Below, piece after piece: positions 42,949 through 51,205 of a stretch of 64,000 nt of DNA. A program made the translations under genes and the position numbers. The stretch's first letter is position 1. The number at the start of each line of letters is the position of its first letter. Below the pieces are notes generated by a model. It was not told the origin of the DNA. It worked only from the letters and a program-made list of their open reading frames with translations, and did no database searches. The DNA is from DATDAH01 sp963792205 (GTDB lineage Bacteria > Actinomycetota > Acidimicrobiia > Acidimicrobiales > DATDAH01), in the NCBI GenBank assembly GCA_963792205.1, contig CAWBVI010000002.1:310001-374000 (forward strand). Direction: 5' to 3'.

Positions 42949-44148
42949 ATGACCACGACCGAGCCCGCGCCCACCCGCACCCGATGGACCCACCAGTGGA
43001 AGGAGCTCTTCGAGGAGGTCATCGACTTCGGGACCTGCACCGGCTGCGCGGGCTGCGTGATCGCCTGCCCCCACGACGTGATCGGGTACGAGCACGAGCA
43101 GGGTGGCTACAAGCCGTTCCACCTCGAGGACGAGCTGGGCCCGACCGACTGCATCCACGGCCAGAAGGGCTGCACGAGCTGCACCCGGGCCTGCCCCCGG
43201 TTCCGCACGTGGGAGGAGGAGGCCAACGAGCACCTCTTCGCCCACGACCGGGACCCCGACGACATGGCCGGGATCGCCAAGGACATCCTGCTCACCCGGG
43301 CGTCCGACGACATGGTGCACGAGATGGGCCAGGACGGCGGCCTGGTGTCGGCCCTGCTGATCTGGGCCCTCGAGCACGACTACATCGACGGGGCCCTCAC
43401 CTCCTTCCTCGAGGGCGACGGCTCCACGTGGAAGGCCATCCCCGGCGTCGCCGCCACCAAGGACGAGGTCCTGGCGTCGGCCGGCAGCCGCTACACGTAC
43501 TCGGCCAACCCGCTGGCCCTGAAGGAGGCGCAGGAGCGGGGGTTGTCCCGCCTGGCCCTCGTCGGCATGGGCTGCCAGACCTCGTCACCGCCGGTGATGT
43601 GGCACCGCAAGGTGGGAAAGGTCGGCCGGCCGTTCGTCCTCAACATCGGCCTCATGTGCTCGAAGACCTTCGACGACGCCATCTTCGAGGAGCTGTTCGA
43701 GGCCAAGTACGGGATCAAGAAGGCGGACATCAAGAAGGTCAACATCAAGGGCGTCTTCCAGATCTGGTGCCACGACGGCAGCTACCACGAGGTCAACCTC
43801 AAGGAGTGCCACGCCTGGACCCGGGAGGGCTGCACGACCTGCCCCGACTTCGCGGCCGAGCACGCCGACATCTCCACCGGCGGCATCGGGAAGTACAACG
43901 ACTGGACGCTGACCGTCGTGCGTACCGAGCTCGGGCGCGAGGTCATCGCCCGCATGCTCGCCGACGGCTCGATCATCAGCCGCCCGGGCGACGACGACCC
44001 CGACGCCATCAAGCTGATGCGGCGCCTGTCGATCGTCAGCCGCCGGCGGTGGCCCGACGCCGCCGACCCGGCGCCCAAGGTCGGTGTGCCGCCGCCCAAG
44101 AAGAAGGCGCCGCCCGCGGAGCCGGCGCCCGAAGTGGCACCGACCTGA
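42949..44148 (+). CDS. Coenzyme F420 hydrogenase/dehydrogenase beta-subunit-like Fe-S protein
   Basis: A 399-residue FrhB/FdhB-type protein, moving electrons between F420 and iron-sulfur partners. Two ferredoxin-like clusters: 'CTGCAGCVIACPHDVIG' and 'CTSCTRACPRFRTW'. The FrhB N-terminal domain has 'MGQDGGLVSALLIWALEHD' and 'GSRYTYSANPLALKEAQE', and the C-terminal domain 'VGMGCQTSSPPVM' and 'CTTCPDFAAEHADISTGG'. The Pro/Lys tail is disordered. No hydrogenase subunits are nearby, so the electron partner is unknown; the acyl-CoA dehydrogenase downstream is a candidate. Confidence 0.88.
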   Translation: MTTTEPAPTRTRWTHQWKELFEEVIDFGTCTGCAGCVIACPHDVIGYEHEQGGYKPFHLEDELGPTDCIHGQKGCTSCTRACPRFRTWEEEANEHLFAHDRDPDDMAGIAKDILLTRASDDMVHEMGQDGGLVSALLIWALEHDYIDGALTSFLEGDGSTWKAIPGVAATKDEVLASAGSRYTYSANPLALKEAQERGLSRLALVGMGCQTSSPPVMWHRKVGKVGRPFVLNIGLMCSKTFDDAIFEELFEAKYGIKKADIKKVNIKGVFQIWCHDGSYHEVNLKECHAWTREGCTTCPDFAAEHADISTGGIGKYNDWTLTVVRTELGREVIARMLADGSIISRPGDDDPDAIKLMRRLSIVSRRRWPDAADPAPKVGVPPPKKKAPPAEPAPEVAPT

Positions 44149-44170
44149 GCGGGCGGTCGAGACTCCTGTC

Positions 44171-45409
44171 ATGGACCTGACCTATCCCCCCGAGGCCGAG
44201 GAGTTCCGCGCCGAGGTCCGGGCCTGGCTCGAGGACAACCTGCCGGAGGGCTGGTTCGCCGAGGGCTTCGAGCTCACCGGCGAGGACCGCAAGGCCTTCA
44301 ACCGCGGGTGGACGACCAAGCTGCACGAGGGCGGCTGGCTGTGCGCCTCCTGGCCCGAGGAGTACGGCGGCCGCGGCCTGCCCACCATGCACGCCGTGGT
44401 CCTGGCCGAGGAGTTCCACAAGGCCGGCGCCCCGATGCGGGCCGACTTCTTCGGCGACACGCTGGTCGGCCCCACGATCCTGCAGTGGGGCACCGAGGAG
44501 CAGAAGCAGGACTTCATCCCCAAGATCCTCAGCGGCGAGATCTCCTGGTGCCAGGGTTTCTCGGAGCCCGACGCCGGCTCCGACCTGGCCTCCTTGAAGA
44601 CCAAAGCGGAGCTCGACGGCGACGAGTGGGTGATCAACGGCCAGAAGATCTGGACCACCCAGGCGGGCTACGCCGACTACATCTTCGTCCTGGCCCGCAC
44701 CGATCCCGACGCCCCCAAGCACAAAGGCATCTCGTACCTGCTGTGCCCGATGAAGCAGCCGGGCATCGAGGTCCGACCGATCAAGCAGATCGACGCCTCG
44801 GCCGAGTTCTACGAGGTCTTCTTCACCGACGCCCGGTGCCCGAAGGACAACGTCGTCGGCGGGGTCAACGGGGGCTGGAAGGTGGCCATGACCACCCTCG
44901 GCTTCGAGCGAGGCACCTCGGCCACCACCGGCTACCGCCGCTTCGAGAAGGAGCTGGACGGCATCATCGACCTGGCCCGCGACAACGGCGTCGCCGACCA
45001 CCCCCGCGTCCGTCAGGGCCTGGCCCACGCCTGGTCGAAGGTGCAGATCATGCGCATCAACGGGCTGCGCTCGCTGTCCTCGGTGCTGACGGGTAACAAG
45101 GACCTCGGCATCGCCGCCCTCGGCGCCACCAACAAGATGTACTGGTCCGAGTACCACCGCGACGTGATGGAGCTGGCCATGGACGTCGCCGGCATGGGCG
45201 GGCAGGTGCTCACCGGCGACACCGACGCCGAAGAGGCCGTCCCCGGCTACGGGGCCCGGCGCACGAACGAGGAGTACCCGGCCAGCGGGCTGCAGTCGTC
45301 CTTCTTCTTCAGCCGGTCCGAGACCATCTGGGGTGGCACCGCCCAGATCCAACGGAACATCGTGGGCGAGCGCGTCCTCGGGTTGCCCAAGGAGCCTCGT
45401 CCGGAGTGA
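44171..45409 (+). CDS. Acyl-CoA dehydrogenase
   Basis: A 412-residue FAD enzyme oxidising acyl-CoA to enoyl-CoA. Features: N-terminal helices 'PPEAEEFRAEVRAWLEDNL', FAD/substrate loop 'ISWCQGFSEPDAGSDLASL', 'VINGQKIWTTQAGYADYIF', and the C-terminal 'SETIWGGTAQIQRNIVGER'. The exact acyl chain is not predictable. Its stop overlaps the GTG of the F420-type PPOX gene (GTGA). Electrons should pass to EtfBA at 36.4-38.1 kb. Confidence 0.92.
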   Translation: MDLTYPPEAEEFRAEVRAWLEDNLPEGWFAEGFELTGEDRKAFNRGWTTKLHEGGWLCASWPEEYGGRGLPTMHAVVLAEEFHKAGAPMRADFFGDTLVGPTILQWGTEEQKQDFIPKILSGEISWCQGFSEPDAGSDLASLKTKAELDGDEWVINGQKIWTTQAGYADYIFVLARTDPDAPKHKGISYLLCPMKQPGIEVRPIKQIDASAEFYEVFFTDARCPKDNVVGGVNGGWKVAMTTLGFERGTSATTGYRRFEKELDGIIDLARDNGVADHPRVRQGLAHAWSKVQIMRINGLRSLSSVLTGNKDLGIAALGATNKMYWSEYHRDVMELAMDVAGMGGQVLTGDTDAEEAVPGYGARRTNEEYPASGLQSSFFFSRSETIWGGTAQIQRNIVGERVLGLPKEPRPE

Positions 45410-45825
45410 ACCTCGGCGCGGACGAGGCCCGGGCGCTGGTCGCGGCGGCCCGGGTGGCCCGGCTGGCCACGACCAACCCCGGCCTGGGGGTGGACATCGT
45501 GCCCGTCACCTTCGCCCTGCTGCCCGGTGACCGGCTGGTCAGCATCGTGGACCAGAAGCCGAAGTCGACGACCCGCCTCCGGCGCCTGGCCAACATCGCC
45601 GCCCACCCCGAGGTCACCGTCCTGGTCGACCACTACGAGGACGACTGGGAGCGGCTGTGGTGGGTCCGGCTCCGGGGGACGGCCACCGTCGTGGCCGACG
45701 GCGAGGCGTTCACCGAGGCCCGTGACGCCCTTGTCGCCCGCTACCCGCAGTACGAGGAGGCGCCCCCGCCGGGCCCCGTCATCAGCGTGGCGGTGCAGGA
45801 GTGGAGCGGGTGGCAGGCGGCCTGA
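45406..45825 (+). CDS. PPOX-class F420-dependent oxidoreductase (TIGR03668-like)
   Basis: A 139-residue split-barrel protein: 'VARLATTNPGLGVDIVPVT', 'VSIVDQKPKSTTRLRRLAN' (F420-phosphate-binding region) and 'LVDHYEDDWERLWWVRLRG'. F420 use is inferred from the family. It is translated with the acyl-CoA dehydrogenase, placing it in an F420/Fe-S redox neighbourhood with the FrhB-like gene. Confidence 0.85.
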   Translation: MNLGADEARALVAAARVARLATTNPGLGVDIVPVTFALLPGDRLVSIVDQKPKSTTRLRRLANIAAHPEVTVLVDHYEDDWERLWWVRLRGTATVVADGEAFTEARDALVARYPQYEEAPPPGPVISVAVQEWSGWQAA

Positions 45826-45853
45826 TGGACATTGCGGTCGCGTTACGGACCAC

Positions 45854-45859
45854 TAGCCT
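45854..45859 (+). promoter_or_regulatory. -10 box TAGCCT upstream of the LytR-CpsA-Psr gene
   Basis: Nine bases before the ATG at 45869, with no ribosome-binding site. Confidence 0.5.
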
Positions 45860-45868
45860 CTGGCCGTC

Positions 45869-47422
45869 ATGAAGATGCGCAGGCGACAACGGCGCGCGGC
45901 CGAAAACGGCCGTGGCTCGGAGAATCCCGCGCCATCGGCACAGGGCACACGCCGCCGCCGGAGCTGGGGCCAGCGGCTCCTGCTCCTGGTCGGCGTCACC
46001 GCGTCGTTGGGCTGCCTCGCGGCCGCGGCGGTCGTCGGCTGGGCCCGCTACCGCTTCGAGCAGATCCCCCGCTACGGCGACATCACCCTGGCCTCCGCCG
46101 CGAGCGGCGAGCCCGAGAACTTCCTGCTCGTCGGCTCCGACTCGCGGGAGCAGCTCGACGACGAGGCCGCCGACGCCGCCGCCTTCTTCGACGGCTCCGA
46201 GCCGGGTGGCCAGCGCTCCGACACCGTGCTCATCGCCCGGGTCGAGCCGGAGGCCGAACGGGTCCAGCTCCTGTCGATCCCGCGCGACCTCTGGCTCCCG
46301 ATCGCCGGCACGGGCAGCGAGGACCGCATCAACACGGCCTACTCCGACGGCCGCCAGACGCTGATCGACACCATCCAGCAGTCGCTCGGGATCCCCATCA
46401 ACCACTACGTCGAGGTCGACTTCAGCGGCTTCCAACGCCTGGTCGAGGCCATCGGCGGCGTGCCCATGTGGTTCGACACGGCCATGCGGGACCAGCAGAC
46501 CGGGCTCCACATCAACGGCCGGGGCTGCGTGACCCTCGACGGTCGCCAAGCACTGGCCCTCGCCCGGAGCCGGTCCCTCGAGTACGTCGACGAGGGCACG
46601 TGGAACACCGACCCCACCGGCGACCTGGGCCGCATCACCCGCCAGCAGGAGCTCATCATGCAGGCGCTGCAGCGGGCGGTGGCCCTCGACCTGACGAGCG
46701 CCAGCCGGTTCAACGAGATGATCGACATCGGCGTCGACAGCGTGGGCATTGACGAAGGCCTGAGCTTCGACACCCTGGCCGGCCTCGCCCTGCGCTTCCG
46801 TGACGTCGACGAGGACACGATCGTGAACCGCACCCTGCCGGTGGAGGACTACATGACCGACGGCGGGGCCGCCGTCCTCCGCATCGTCGAGCCGGACGCT
46901 GATGCCGTGCTCGCCCGGTTCCAGGGCGAATCGGCCGCCGACTACACGCCGGGCCTGGTGCAGGTGAAGGTGATCGACGCCAGCGGCACGACGGGGCGGG
47001 ACCAGGCCGTCAGCGACGCCCTGAGCACGGTCGGCTTCCAGACGACCGGGGTCGAGGCCTACGACGGCCTGCCCCTCGCCGTGACCCAGGTCCACTTCGC
47101 GCCGGGCGAGATCGCCGCCGCCGACCTCACGGCCCGCCACCTGACCACCCCGCCGGAGCTGGTGGAGAACGCGGGCGTGGAAAGGGGCACCATCGTGGTC
47201 GTGACCGGCGTGGACTTCACCACCGTCCAGGAGCTCGCCCGGCCGGCCGGCGACGAGGAGCCCACTGTCGACCGGGTCGCCGAAGACGGCGGGATCGTGA
47301 CCAACGGCGTCGTCGTCGACCCCGAGGCCGAGATCGACGTCGCCGACGGCAGCGGGTCGCAGGTGACCGAGTCCATCGGCCGGAGCGCAGGCGAACCCCC
47401 ACCGAACATCACCTGCCGATAG
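45869..47422 (+). CDS. LytR-CpsA-Psr family phosphotransferase
   Basis: A 517-residue membrane-anchored enzyme that joins teichoic acid-like or arabinogalactan polymers to peptidoglycan. One helix ('RLLLLVGVTASLGCLAAAA') precedes the LCP domain: 'NFLLVGSDSREQLDD', 'GGQRSDTVLIARVEPEAER', 'LLSIPRDLWLPIAG' and 'RINTAYSDGRQTLIDTI', with catalytic Arg/Asp residues present. A LytR_C domain follows (about 340-440, 'VQVKVIDASGTTGRDQAVS') and an acidic tail. It is probably a single-gene transcript. Confidence 0.92.
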   Translation: MKMRRRQRRAAENGRGSENPAPSAQGTRRRRSWGQRLLLLVGVTASLGCLAAAAVVGWARYRFEQIPRYGDITLASAASGEPENFLLVGSDSREQLDDEAADAAAFFDGSEPGGQRSDTVLIARVEPEAERVQLLSIPRDLWLPIAGTGSEDRINTAYSDGRQTLIDTIQQSLGIPINHYVEVDFSGFQRLVEAIGGVPMWFDTAMRDQQTGLHINGRGCVTLDGRQALALARSRSLEYVDEGTWNTDPTGDLGRITRQQELIMQALQRAVALDLTSASRFNEMIDIGVDSVGIDEGLSFDTLAGLALRFRDVDEDTIVNRTLPVEDYMTDGGAAVLRIVEPDADAVLARFQGESAADYTPGLVQVKVIDASGTTGRDQAVSDALSTVGFQTTGVEAYDGLPLAVTQVHFAPGEIAAADLTARHLTTPPELVENAGVERGTIVVVTGVDFTTVQELARPAGDEEPTVDRVAEDGGIVTNGVVVDPEAEIDVADGSGSQVTESIGRSAGEPPPNITCR

Positions 47423-47423
47423 G

Positions 47424-47429
47424 TAGCCT
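47424..47429 (+). promoter_or_regulatory. -10 box TAGCCT of tRNA-Arg
   Basis: Ten bases before the tRNA 5' end, the same hexamer used at protein genes in this window. Confidence 0.55.
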
Positions 47430-47439
47430 CGTCCCCTCA

Positions 47440-47511
47440 GCCCTCGTAGCTCAGCGGATAGAGCATCGGCCTCCGGAGCCGTGTGCGCAGGTTCGAGTCC
47501 TGCCGAGGGCG
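47440..47511 (+). tRNA. tRNA-Arg (anticodon CCG)
   Basis: Acceptor arms GCCCTCG (47440-47446) and CGAGGGC (47504-47510) pair fully. The D arm is GCTC/GAGC, the anticodon loop CTCCGGA gives anticodon CCG (reads CGG), and the T arm carries GTTCGAGTC. Position 27-43 is a U-U mismatch. The 3' CCA is not encoded. The nearest gene end is eight bases away on the other strand. Confidence 0.93.
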
Positions 47512-47519
47512 CCGCAAGT

Positions 47520-48185
47520 TCACCCGGCCCCCGGGGTCACCAGGCCGCACTCATAGGCCGCCACCACCAGTTGGGCCCGGTCCCGAGCGTCCAGCTTGGT
47601 CAGCAGGTGGCTGACGTGGGTCTTGACCGTGGCCGGGGAGATGAACAGGGCCTCGGCGATCTCGGCGTTGGATTGTCCGCGCGCCAGAGACTGCAGGACC
47701 TCTCGTTCCCGCTCGGTGAGCAGGTCGAGACCGGGGACCGGAGCGAGCGCGCGGTCGGGCCTGCGCAGGAACTCCTCCACCAGCCGCCGGGTGATGCCGG
47801 GGGAGAGGAGGGCCTCGCCGCCAGCCACGACCCGCACGGCGGCCAGCAGGTCCTCGGGCAGGGTGTCCTTGAGCAGGAACCCGCTCGCCCCCGCCCGCAA
47901 CGCGGCGAACACGTACTCGTCGAGGTCGAACATCGTGAGGATCAGGACCCTGGTGGTCGACAGGCGCGGGTCGGCGGTGAGCTGCCGGGTGGCCTCGACC
48001 CCGTCCACCTCAGGCATCCGGATGTCCATGAGCACCACATCCGGTCGTTCCCGGAGGACGACGTCCATCGCCTCCCGACCGTCGCCAGCCTCCCCCACGA
48101 CCTCGATCTCGGGGTCGGAGCCGAGGAGCACGACGAAGCCGCTGCGCACCAGGGCCTGGTCGTCGGCCACGACGACACGGATCAC
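47520..48185 (-). CDS. NarL/LuxR-family response regulator
   Basis: A 221-residue regulator: receiver domain with 'VVVADDQALVRSGFVVLLG' and phospho-acceptor Asp54 in 'VVLMDIRMPEVDG', then a LuxR HTH 'LTEREREVLQSLARGQSNA' and 'EALFISPATVKTHVSHLLT'. Its GTG overlaps the kinase stop (GTGA), so both are one unit. Target genes are unknown; the CPBP protease gene is divergent and may be one. Confidence 0.93.
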   Translation of the reverse strand: MIRVVVADDQALVRSGFVVLLGSDPEIEVVGEAGDGREAMDVVLRERPDVVLMDIRMPEVDGVEATRQLTADPRLSTTRVLILTMFDLDEYVFAALRAGASGFLLKDTLPEDLLAAVRVVAGGEALLSPGITRRLVEEFLRRPDRALAPVPGLDLLTEREREVLQSLARGQSNAEIAEALFISPATVKTHVSHLLTKLDARDRAQLVVAAYECGLVTPGAG

Positions 48186-49171
48186 GGCACGCTCGCGGCG
48201 AACGGCAGCCGGGCGCTGACCCGGAACCCACCGGCCTGGCGCGGTCCCGCCTCCACCGAGCCGCCGTACACAGCCGCCCGCTCCCGCATGCCGACCAGGC
48301 CATGGCCGTGGGGCCCGCTGGTCATCCCCCGGCCGTCGTCGGTGACCTCGACCTCGAGGACACCGTCCTCGAGGCCGACCCGGACGTCGGCCCGGTTGGC
48401 CTGGGCGTGGCGCAGGGCGTTGGTCAGGGCCTCCTGGACGATGCGGTACGCCGCCAACCCGACGCCGGGAGGCACGTCGTCGACGTCGTCGTCGACCCGG
48501 AGGTCCACGTCGAGCCCGGCGTGCGCGACCTCGTCGGCGAGGCGGGTGAGGTCTGAGAGACCAGGGGCGGGGCGGTAGGCCGGCGAGCCGTCGGTGTTGC
48601 GCACGCGGCCGAGCAGCCACCGGATCTCGGTGATGCTCGACCGACTCATCTGGGAGATGTGCTGGAGGGCGCGGCGCGCCTCTTCGGGCTCGGCGTCCAT
48701 CACGTGGAGCCCGACGCCGGCTTGGACGGCGATGACGCCGAGCGAGTGGGCGACGACGTCGTGGAGCTCCTGGGCGATGCGCAACCGCTCGTCCGCCGCG
48801 GCCTGGCGAGCGGCTTCGGCCTGCTCCGCCGCGAACCCCTCGATCCGTCGCCGCCGGTTCTGCAACGTCCAGCCGATGACCGCGGCGAGGGCGTAGGCCA
48901 CCGCGCTGACCAGCAGGTCGACGATGTCGAAGCCCTCGACGCCGCCGACCCAGATCGCGACCAGGCCGACGTAGACCAGCACGAGGCCCGGGACGACCTC
49001 CCGGAGAGGCCGGTTGGCCCCGACCAGGAACGTCGCGAGCAGGAGGACGAACGGCAGCGCGCCGGCGTCCCCTCCGGCCAGCAGGAGGCTCACGGTCCCC
49101 ACGCCGGTCACGACGAGGATGGTTAGCGGCAACCACGGCGGCATCCGCGTTGCCTCGGAGGTCGACCTCAT
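48182..49171 (-). CDS. NarL-type sensor histidine kinase
   Basis: A 329-residue kinase with four or five N-terminal membrane helices (to about 105), then HisKA_3 with 'AQELHDVVAHSLGVIAVQA' (His137) and a HATPase_c domain ('ALTNALRHAQANRADVRV', 'DDGRGMTSGPHGHGLVGMR'). The short outside loops suggest membrane-state sensing. TACCGT (49183-49178) is six bases before the ATG, so it is likely leaderless. Confidence 0.92.
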   Translation of the reverse strand: MRSTSEATRMPPWLPLTILVVTGVGTVSLLLAGGDAGALPFVLLLATFLVGANRPLREVVPGLVLVYVGLVAIWVGGVEGFDIVDLLVSAVAYALAAVIGWTLQNRRRRIEGFAAEQAEAARQAAADERLRIAQELHDVVAHSLGVIAVQAGVGLHVMDAEPEEARRALQHISQMSRSSITEIRWLLGRVRNTDGSPAYRPAPGLSDLTRLADEVAHAGLDVDLRVDDDVDDVPPGVGLAAYRIVQEALTNALRHAQANRADVRVGLEDGVLEVEVTDDGRGMTSGPHGHGLVGMRERAAVYGGSVEAGPRQAGGFRVSARLPFAASVP

Positions 49172-49177
49172 GACCCG

Positions 49178-49183
49178 ACGGTA
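49178..49183 (-). promoter_or_regulatory. -10 box TACCGT of the histidine kinase operon
   Basis: Six bases upstream of the ATG at 49171; no ribosome-binding site is visible. Confidence 0.45.
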
Positions 49184-49304
49184 GGTCAGCGCTCAGAGCC
49201 GGGCATCGGCCTGGAGGCTGATCAGGGCCTACGCCTGGAGGCGGAGAACAGCGGCTCAGGACCCGTCTCGGAGCCGACGACAGCGGCGGTCCTCGTGCCG
49301 CACC

Positions 49305-50108
49305 GTGACGGTCATGACCACCACCGTCATCAACCCACCCGAGGTCGACCTGCGGGTCGCCGCCTCACCCATCGAACGCCGGCTCCCGCAGCTGAGCCGG
49401 CGCAAGATCCTCGCCGTCTGGGCGGCGGCGGCCGTGCCCATGGCCGTCCTCGCCTGGATCGTGGCGCCGATCCTCGCCGATCACCTCAGCGGCCCGGCCG
49501 CCCTCCCGAGGGCGCTCTTCCTCACCCTCACGCTCGGCCTGGTCTGGCAGGGCGTGCTGGTGCTCGGCCTCGTCTGGCGGGAGCAGCGCAGCCTCCGCTG
49601 GCCGGTCCTGCGGGAGGCCCTCTGGCTCCGAGCGCCGCGCAGCCCCAAGACCGGACGGTCCGGTGGGCGCGTGTGGTGGGTCGTGCTCCCGCTGGTCGTG
49701 CTCATGGCCGCCGAGGAGATGTTCACGCTGCCGGTCCCGGGTACGAGGGACATCGGTGAGTTCTTCTCGTCGACCGCCGGCGAGCAGTTCTTCCACGGCG
49801 CCTGGGGCTGGTACGGCCTGCTGGTCGTCATGACGATGTTCAACACCGTGCTGGGCGAGGAGCTGCTCTTCCGGGGCTACCTGCTCCCCCGCATGAACGG
49901 CGCCTTCGGCCGGTTCGACTGGCTGGCCAACGGTGCGTTGTTCGGTTGCTACCACCTGCACACGCCCTGGGTGATCCCGGCCGCGTGCTTCGACGCCTTC
50001 GTCCTGGCCTACCCGACGAAGCGCTACCGCAGCGCCTGGATCGGCATCGCCGTCCACAGCGCCCAGACCGTCTTCATCCTCCTCGCCGGGCTGATGCTCG
50101 TGCTCTGA
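49305..50108 (+). CDS. CPBP-family intramembrane metalloprotease
   Basis: A 267-residue multi-helix protein (CAAX protease and bacteriocin-processing family). Catalytic motifs: 'VLGEELLFRGYLLPRMNG' (Glu-Glu with Arg), 'ALFGCYHLHTPWV' (His) and 'GIAVHSAQTVFILL' (His). In bacteria these act in signal or peptide processing; the substrate is unknown. Divergent from the two-component system across 133 bases. Confidence 0.87.
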   Translation: MTVMTTTVINPPEVDLRVAASPIERRLPQLSRRKILAVWAAAAVPMAVLAWIVAPILADHLSGPAALPRALFLTLTLGLVWQGVLVLGLVWREQRSLRWPVLREALWLRAPRSPKTGRSGGRVWWVVLPLVVLMAAEEMFTLPVPGTRDIGEFFSSTAGEQFFHGAWGWYGLLVVMTMFNTVLGEELLFRGYLLPRMNGAFGRFDWLANGALFGCYHLHTPWVIPAACFDAFVLAYPTKRYRSAWIGIAVHSAQTVFILLAGLMLVL

Positions 50109-50128
50109 GCGCCCAACCCCCTGTGGTC

Positions 50129-50158
50129 AGAGGCCCGCCCCTCCGGGGGCGGGCCTCT
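50129..50158 (+). terminator. Strong hairpin terminator after the CPBP gene
   Basis: A 13-bp perfect stem AGAGGCCCGCCCC with its complement and a TCCG tetraloop. Only a weak T-rich tail (TTGTG) follows, common in high-GC genomes. It lies 20 bases past the stop. Confidence 0.8.
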
Positions 50159-50213
50159 TGTGATGCCCGAAACTGCCTGGGCCACGGTCCGAGGGGGCCG
50201 CCAAGATCAAGTC

Positions 50214-51179
50214 GTGGAGGACGTCGAGTACCGGCCCGCACGGCCCGAGGAGGTGCCGGTCATCGGGGCGCTGGTCCGACGGGCCGATGTGTTCGACCGC
50301 TTTCCCCGGGTCCTGTCCGACGAGGAGCTGGAGTCGGACCTCGCCTCTCCCCATCACGCCCTGCAGGACGACACGCGGGTGGCCGTCCGGGACGGGGAGA
50401 TCATCGGGTGGGCCAACCTCTGGAACCCGCCGGCCCACGAGCGCCTGGATCGGTCTCAGGTCGGCGGGGTCGTCGCGCCCGAGCACCGGGGCCAGGGGAT
50501 CGGTCGCCGGCTCCTGGGCTGGAGCATCGACCGGTCGACCGAACGGCAGCGGTCCCGGGACCACGACCTGCCGCGGTTCATCCGGGTCAACGCCTACGAC
50601 TGGCTCGCGGACAGGGATCACCTCTACCGCCGTCTCGGCTTCGAGGCCGTCCGCTGGAACGACGAGCTGCTCCGGCCACTCGTCGGCCTGCCGCCGGTCG
50701 ATCTGCCGGTGGGCGTGGTCCTCGTGCCGTGGCCGGACGACCGGGACGAGGAGATCCGGACCGTGCGCAACGCGGCCTTCGCCGACCACTGGGGCTCGAT
50801 CCTGCTCGACGCCGAGACGTGGCAGGAGTACGCCTGGGGCCACGGCTCGCGGCCCGACCTGTCGGTGATCGCCGTCGACGAGCGCTCCGGCGAGGTGCTG
50901 GGACTCTGCCTCAACCAGTCGTACCCCGTGGACGAAGCCGTCACCGGCCGTCAGGACGCCTGGGTGGGCAACATCGCCACCGCCGGCGCCGCCCGGGGCC
51001 GGGGCGTCGCCTCGGCCATGCTCGCCTGGTCGCTGAACGCGTTCGCCGCCGCCGGGTTCAGCCACGCCGTGCTCGCGGTCGACACCGACAACCCCACCGG
51101 CGCGCCCCGCCTGTACCGCCGGCTCGGCTTCGAGCCCCTCCATCGCGAGGTCACCTACGAGATCGAGGTCGCGCGCTGA
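50214..51179 (+). CDS. Tandem GNAT acetyltransferase, mycothiol-synthase-like layout
   Basis: A 321-residue protein with two GNAT domains. Domain 1 has 'VGGVVAPEHRGQGIGRRLL'; domain 2 has 'WVGNIATAGAARGRGVASA' and 'HAVLAVDTDNPTGAPRLYR', the latter like the C-terminal domain of mycothiol synthase MshD. Substrate unproven. I prefer the GTG at 50214 (six bases after a weak CAAGAT box); a GTG at 50160 would start within the terminator tail. Confidence 0.8.
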   Translation: MEDVEYRPARPEEVPVIGALVRRADVFDRFPRVLSDEELESDLASPHHALQDDTRVAVRDGEIIGWANLWNPPAHERLDRSQVGGVVAPEHRGQGIGRRLLGWSIDRSTERQRSRDHDLPRFIRVNAYDWLADRDHLYRRLGFEAVRWNDELLRPLVGLPPVDLPVGVVLVPWPDDRDEEIRTVRNAAFADHWGSILLDAETWQEYAWGHGSRPDLSVIAVDERSGEVLGLCLNQSYPVDEAVTGRQDAWVGNIATAGAARGRGVASAMLAWSLNAFAAAGFSHAVLAVDTDNPTGAPRLYRRLGFEPLHREVTYEIEVAR

Positions 51180-51205
51180 CCCAGTGACGGCGGCAAGCTG
51201 GTCGG

